NCBI GenBank assembly: GCA_002686855.1
Contig: NYYQ01000012.1
Coordinates: 1 to 36,387, forward strand
Source: Candidatus Woesearchaeota archaeon
Lineage (GTDB): Archaea > Nanobdellota > Nanobdellia > Woesearchaeales > GW2011-AR4
Reading direction: 5' to 3'
Length of the DNA: 36,387 nucleotides
The notes beneath the pieces were generated by a model. The model was not told the DNA's origin. It saw only the letters and a list, made by a program, of their open reading frames with translations, and ran no database searches. Of this stretch, positions 33,284 through 36,387 are shown piece after piece. The position numbers and the translations under genes were made by a program. The stretch's first letter is position 1. Every line of letters begins with the position of its first letter.

Positions 33284-34166
33284 ACTCATCATGAAACTCA
33301 TACATCTGCTCAGAGTCAAAGTTCCACAACTCTTTCCATTTTGATTCTGCTGACAAAAAATCAATCTCATTGCATTCATGAGCTATTGCGCTCTTTATCT
33401 GCTCTGCTATCAGCAATTTTCCCAAATTCTTTATCTCAACATTTCTGCCAGAGCCCAAAACATAATAGCATTTATTGTAAAATACACCTAAACCGACTGC
33501 CTCTGTTTTATTAGCAATTTTAATGCTGATTATATCCAATATATTCATTTTTTCTGCTGTTTCAACTATCTTTCTCATGCTTAAAACAAAATCTTTGTCA
33601 TTATAATCAGAATCTTTGCCAAATCTTAATTTATTCAAATCAACAAGCCTCTCAAAATCTTTTATATTGTTATTTATAATCTTAAAACCTCTTTCCTTTA
33701 ATTTTCTTAAGTCATACTTTAGATTTTTCCTATGCTTTTTATTAAAGGACATAAGATAGTTATCAAAACTATTTCCATATTTTTTCAAATCCAGGAAATA
33801 CCCTTTTTCCCCCTTAATAAAATCATAATATTCTGCTTCATTAGAATCAATATAATAAATGGAAGTCCCTTCAGGACTGTTCTCAAGAAAATATTTTATA
33901 TTTTTTTTATCTTTCAGAAAAAACTTGTTCTGCTCTGGAAACATATCCCCAAAATAAGCATAAGTATCATTTTCTTTATCATAAACTAAAGGCAGTATCC
34001 CAACTTGTTTTTTACCCTCCAGACCAAGAATAAAGTTAAACCTGAAATGATTATTATGGAAGCAATATCGGAAATCCCACAAGTCCCATAAAACTTCTTT
34101 TGTAGAAAAAATTTCCCAGAGTTTCCTGCACTCTGCCCCATCCTTAATTGTCTTAAATGTTAACAT
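33270..34166 (-). CDS. GNAT/FemAB-like acyltransferase (acetyltransferase-6 type)
   Basis: 298 residues. The C-terminal half resembles the CelD/BcsL-type GNAT domain: SFNKKHRKNLKYDLRKLKER near 150-170, then ISIKIANKTEAVGLGVFYNK and YYVLGSGRNVEIKNLGKLLI. FemAB and related enzymes transfer aminoacyl or acetyl groups to cell-surface precursors or polysaccharide. The start codon directly follows the stop of the upstream gene (no bases between), so the two are translated together and may act on the same product. Confidence 0.7.
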   Translation of the reverse strand: MLTFKTIKDGAECRKLWEIFSTKEVLWDLWDFRYCFHNNHFRFNFILGLEGKKQVGILPLVYDKENDTYAYFGDMFPEQNKFFLKDKKNIKYFLENSPEGTSIYYIDSNEAEYYDFIKGEKGYFLDLKKYGNSFDNYLMSFNKKHRKNLKYDLRKLKERGFKIINNNIKDFERLVDLNKLRFGKDSDYNDKDFVLSMRKIVETAEKMNILDIISIKIANKTEAVGLGVFYNKCYYVLGSGRNVEIKNLGKLLIAEQIKSAIAHECNEIDFLSAESKWKELWNFDSEQMYEFHDEFIAI

Positions 34167-35078
34167 CTACCTTCTTACGACCGAAAATGTATATGTCTTA
34201 TAAATTTTTTCTGGCTTAAACTTCCTTTTGAAAGTAAGCAGGACCTTATCAGAGCCTCCAAAATCAACATAGTCAAAGCCTTTCCTTTTCAATCTATTAA
34301 GATCATCTATATTGACAACTTCTCCCAATCCAGGATAAGAATAATCTACAATTCCTATGGCAGAATAATAGTTATTGCTATTAGGTATTCTCCATCCTGC
34401 AGTTATGGTGCTGGGCCTGCCGTCAACATACAAGGTCTTAGCAATATCAATGCCCTTAAAATCGTTATTAATTAAATTCAGATAGTAATCTGTATCCACC
34501 CTGTCATTCAGGCTTCTTTTCTTCAGCCAATTATTAAAAATCTTTTTGAGTTGTTCTTTTGGAATCTCTTTCGTGTCTTTTACTTTTATTCTATATTTCT
34601 TGTAAAATCTATTTCTAATATTCCTTAATTTTTTCATCTTATTGCCCCTAAGCTTGGGGTCCCAACTTTTCATATTGTATAAAGGCCAATGGAGAGTGTA
34701 TAGGTAAGCGCATATTCTCATTCCGTTCTGCCTCTTGAATTTCTGCAAGATCCCTTTTCTTATATCCTCAGAAACTTCCATTGTAAGCTTTTTTGCTTTT
34801 TCTTCCTTTAAAGTATAATGCAAAGCATCCCGCAACAAGTCCAGTCTATCCTTTTCAGGTGCCAAAATACCGTTAGGAAAAAGGCTCCATATATTGACTT
34901 TTTTATCGAACTGCATCAACATGCCTTTATCATTTCCATAATCGAAGAATACATTCTTGTCTTCACTATTCTCGCAGTAAAGATAATGCTTATAGTTATG
35001 CTCTGCAAAGTGGCCATATTTTCTTATTGCACCCTGTATCTTTTTTTTATGTTTAACAACATCATAAACAACTTTCAA
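34167..35078 (-). CDS. Acyltransferase-fold protein, FemAB/DUF2156-like
   Basis: 303 residues, basic. The C-terminal third shows NNYYSAIGIVDYSYPGLGEV followed by KGFDYVDFGGSDKVLLTFKR and KFKPEKIYKTYTF, the layout seen at the end of GNAT-fold aminoacyl transferases such as FemX and DUF2156 proteins (final strand after a KxxF). The middle KLRNIRNRFYKKYRIKVKDT matches the basic helix of such proteins. It is coupled to the next gene with no gap, and a 166-base T-rich tract separates it from the agmatinase-family gene upstream. Confidence 0.5.
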   Translation of the reverse strand: MKVVYDVVKHKKKIQGAIRKYGHFAEHNYKHYLYCENSEDKNVFFDYGNDKGMLMQFDKKVNIWSLFPNGILAPEKDRLDLLRDALHYTLKEEKAKKLTMEVSEDIRKGILQKFKRQNGMRICAYLYTLHWPLYNMKSWDPKLRGNKMKKLRNIRNRFYKKYRIKVKDTKEIPKEQLKKIFNNWLKKRSLNDRVDTDYYLNLINNDFKGIDIAKTLYVDGRPSTITAGWRIPNSNNYYSAIGIVDYSYPGLGEVVNIDDLNRLKRKGFDYVDFGGSDKVLLTFKRKFKPEKIYKTYTFSVVRR

Positions 35079-35244
35079 TTTCTAAATCACCCTTTCTGAA
35101 AATGATTTGTTCATTATAAGTTTAAATAATTTTTTATTATTAATTGTTTTTATTTTTTAATTGTTGTTTTTATTGTTATGGGAAATTTTTAAATTGATTA
35201 TATTGTTTTAATTAATAATGCTTTTATTTTTTATTGGGCTTTCA

Positions 35245-36120
35245 TTATTTTTTATCAAAAACATAACCAATCAGTTTATACATAACCTTTGCAGCAGCCA
35301 AATCAGAACTTACATCATCTTTTTTAGGGCATAATTCAACAACATCAAAACCAACAACATTTCTTTCCTTGCAGACTTTCCTCAAAAATCTAAGTATAGA
35401 ATAATACTGCAGCCCCCCTGGCTCCGGATTTCCAACAGCAGGCATCCATGAAGGATCAAGCCCATCCAGATCTATAGTAATGTAAACATTTTTTGAAAGC
35501 CTAGATATAGCATCATCAAACCATCCATCATTATCAACTACATCTTTCGCCCAAAAAATCTTTATATCTTTCTCTTTTGCAAAATCCGCTTCGTCGTGGT
35601 TAAGGCTTCTTATTCCTACAGGAACTAAATTTTGGCATATATCTAAGCATCTTTTCATTGCGCATCCATGATTAAACTTGCTATCATAGTTTTCTTCTTT
35701 TAAATCACCATGCGCATCCAATTGAAGAACAGAAAGCTCATCATACTTCTCAGCAAAGGCTTTTACACAACCAATAGTTATTGAATGTTCCCCGCCAAGA
35801 ATAATTGGGAATTTATTATCATTAATTAATTTCTTCACATTCTCAGAGACAACATTAACCATAACTTCAGATTCGTCATCTATTTTCAATTCATTTAATG
35901 TGCAAATTCCAACTTCACAACTATCCTGACCCAATTCTTCATCATAAAATTCAAGTTCTAATGAAGCTTTCAAAAGAGCACTAGGGCCATCTTTGGTTCC
36001 ATGAATATAAGTTGTTGTTTTCTCATAAGGAACTGACAATATAACAACTTTAGAATTTTCATAATTAGACAAAGGCTCGGGTAATTCAAAAAAATTATTT
36101 GGATATTTTATATATTCCAT
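35245..36120 (-). CDS. speB: Agmatinase-family ureohydrolase
   Basis: Hydrolyses agmatine to putrescine and urea, a step toward polyamines that archaea need for modifying aIF5A. The 291-residue protein has the two-manganese ligands of the arginase fold: His112 in GGEHS, Asp135-His137-Asp139 in DAHGD, and Asp217/Asp219 in TIDLDGLDP. The loop GNPEPGGL (230-237) is typical of agmatinases, though arginase-like or other guanidino substrates cannot be excluded. No clear TATA box precedes the ATG; hairpin repeat copy C starts about 26 bases upstream. Confidence 0.87.
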   Translation of the reverse strand: MEYIKYPNNFFELPEPLSNYENSKVVILSVPYEKTTTYIHGTKDGPSALLKASLELEFYDEELGQDSCEVGICTLNELKIDDESEVMVNVVSENVKKLINDNKFPIILGGEHSITIGCVKAFAEKYDELSVLQLDAHGDLKEENYDSKFNHGCAMKRCLDICQNLVPVGIRSLNHDEADFAKEKDIKIFWAKDVVDNDGWFDDAISRLSKNVYITIDLDGLDPSWMPAVGNPEPGGLQYYSILRFLRKVCKERNVVGFDVVELCPKKDDVSSDLAAAKVMYKLIGYVFDKK

Positions 36121-36145
36121 TTTTATGATTTATCTAGAACTGATA

Positions 36146-36268
36146 GTCAAAAACCACATATCACAGATGGGTGGCATGTTTTTATTATAGCTATATTGTT
36201 CGGGTGGTTTTTGACTAAGCGAATTCCACCACTAATTTTCCACCAATCATAGGATTGGTAGAATTTTA
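36146..36268 (+). repeat. Hairpin-rich repeat, copy C
   Basis: GTCAAAAACCAC (36146-36157) pairs with GTGGTTTTTGAC (36204-36215). The 3' part has AATTCCACCA and CCACCAATC/GATTGGT (36240-36259). ATCACAGATGGGTGGCATG is shared with copy B, and TATAGCTA and GACTAAGCGAATTCCACCA with copy A. It lies 16 kb from the tandem pair, between two minus-strand genes. Confidence 0.8.
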
Positions 36269-36313
36269 GCGTATTAAAATGTTTTTAATTATTTATTGAT
36301 AGAAATTGTAAAA

Positions 36314-36387
36314 TTAAGCCTTAAGATAAATGTGCTCCGGATGGCTTCTTGGAAAGTCTGTTCCCCTCTTCACTATATTTTTAGTAA
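36314..36387 (-). CDS. C-terminal end of an unidentified protein (partial)
   Basis: A minus-strand frame open from the window edge reads TKNIVKRGTDFPRSHPEHIY and ends LKA before TAA at 36314-36316. The composition is coding-like and the stop is followed by about 45 AT-rich bases and hairpin repeat copy C. I cannot assign a family from 23 residues. It may be upstream of the agmatinase-family gene in the same transcription direction. Confidence 0.5.
   Translation of the reverse strand, partial: TKNIVKRGTDFPRSHPEHIYLKA

Overview
The window is an AT-rich piece of an archaeal genome. Archaeal hallmarks are RfcL, aIF2-gamma, S6e, archaeal GlyRS, a Sulfolobus-type SSB, FlaI/FlaJ-type secretion proteins, and TATA boxes centred about 26-31 bases before many start codons. 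The small compact genes, many orphans, a bacterial-type AspRS and an aIF2-gamma without its zinc knuckle suggest a DPANN archaeon, perhaps close to Woesearchaeota or Pacearchaeota. That placement is inference; there is no rRNA here.

Layout. 1-78 is the tail of a gene. 164-3620 (minus) is a serine-synthesis operon: a DUF1015 protein, a class V aminotransferase and SerA, each two bases apart. 3680-7788 holds an orphan, valS, and a divergent reading frame broken by frameshifts. 7840-11352 (plus) holds rfcL, glyS, an SSB gene and a tRNA-Phe that appears to be interrupted by three introns. 11360-19749 is a type IV pilus/secretion-like locus: FlaJ-like and FlaI-like proteins, a 45-residue ribbon-helix-helix protein under a palindromic control region, two coiled-coil proteins, and three related five-helix membrane proteins. 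A 135-bp direct repeat lies upstream of both the FlaI-like and FlaJ-like genes.

19834-22461 holds two copies of a hairpin-rich repeat forming a probable leader, then translin and aspS; a third copy lies at 36146. 22482-23354 is an inverted-repeat-bounded block with a small membrane protein. 23402-25007 is an operon of XTP diphosphatase, a coiled-coil protein and an acetyltransferase. 25097-26327 holds a gene with a frame break at an A7 run and a likely transposase relic. 26520-28589 encodes an ABC exporter and a CxxxCxxCC protein. 28663-30456 is S6e followed by aIF2-gamma. 30528-32772 holds a 39-residue acidic protein, a PhoU-family regulator that seems to start at ATC, and an amino-acid-kinase-fold protein. 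33122-36387 holds a micro membrane protein, two acetyltransferase-fold proteins, an agmatinase-family enzyme and the tail of another gene.

The strongest unusual result is the tRNA-Phe: removing three segments of 22, 22 and 29 bases leaves a regular 74-base tRNA with anticodon GAA. The first segment sits in a textbook bulge-helix-bulge. All functional calls come from reading the sequence; no database search was run.
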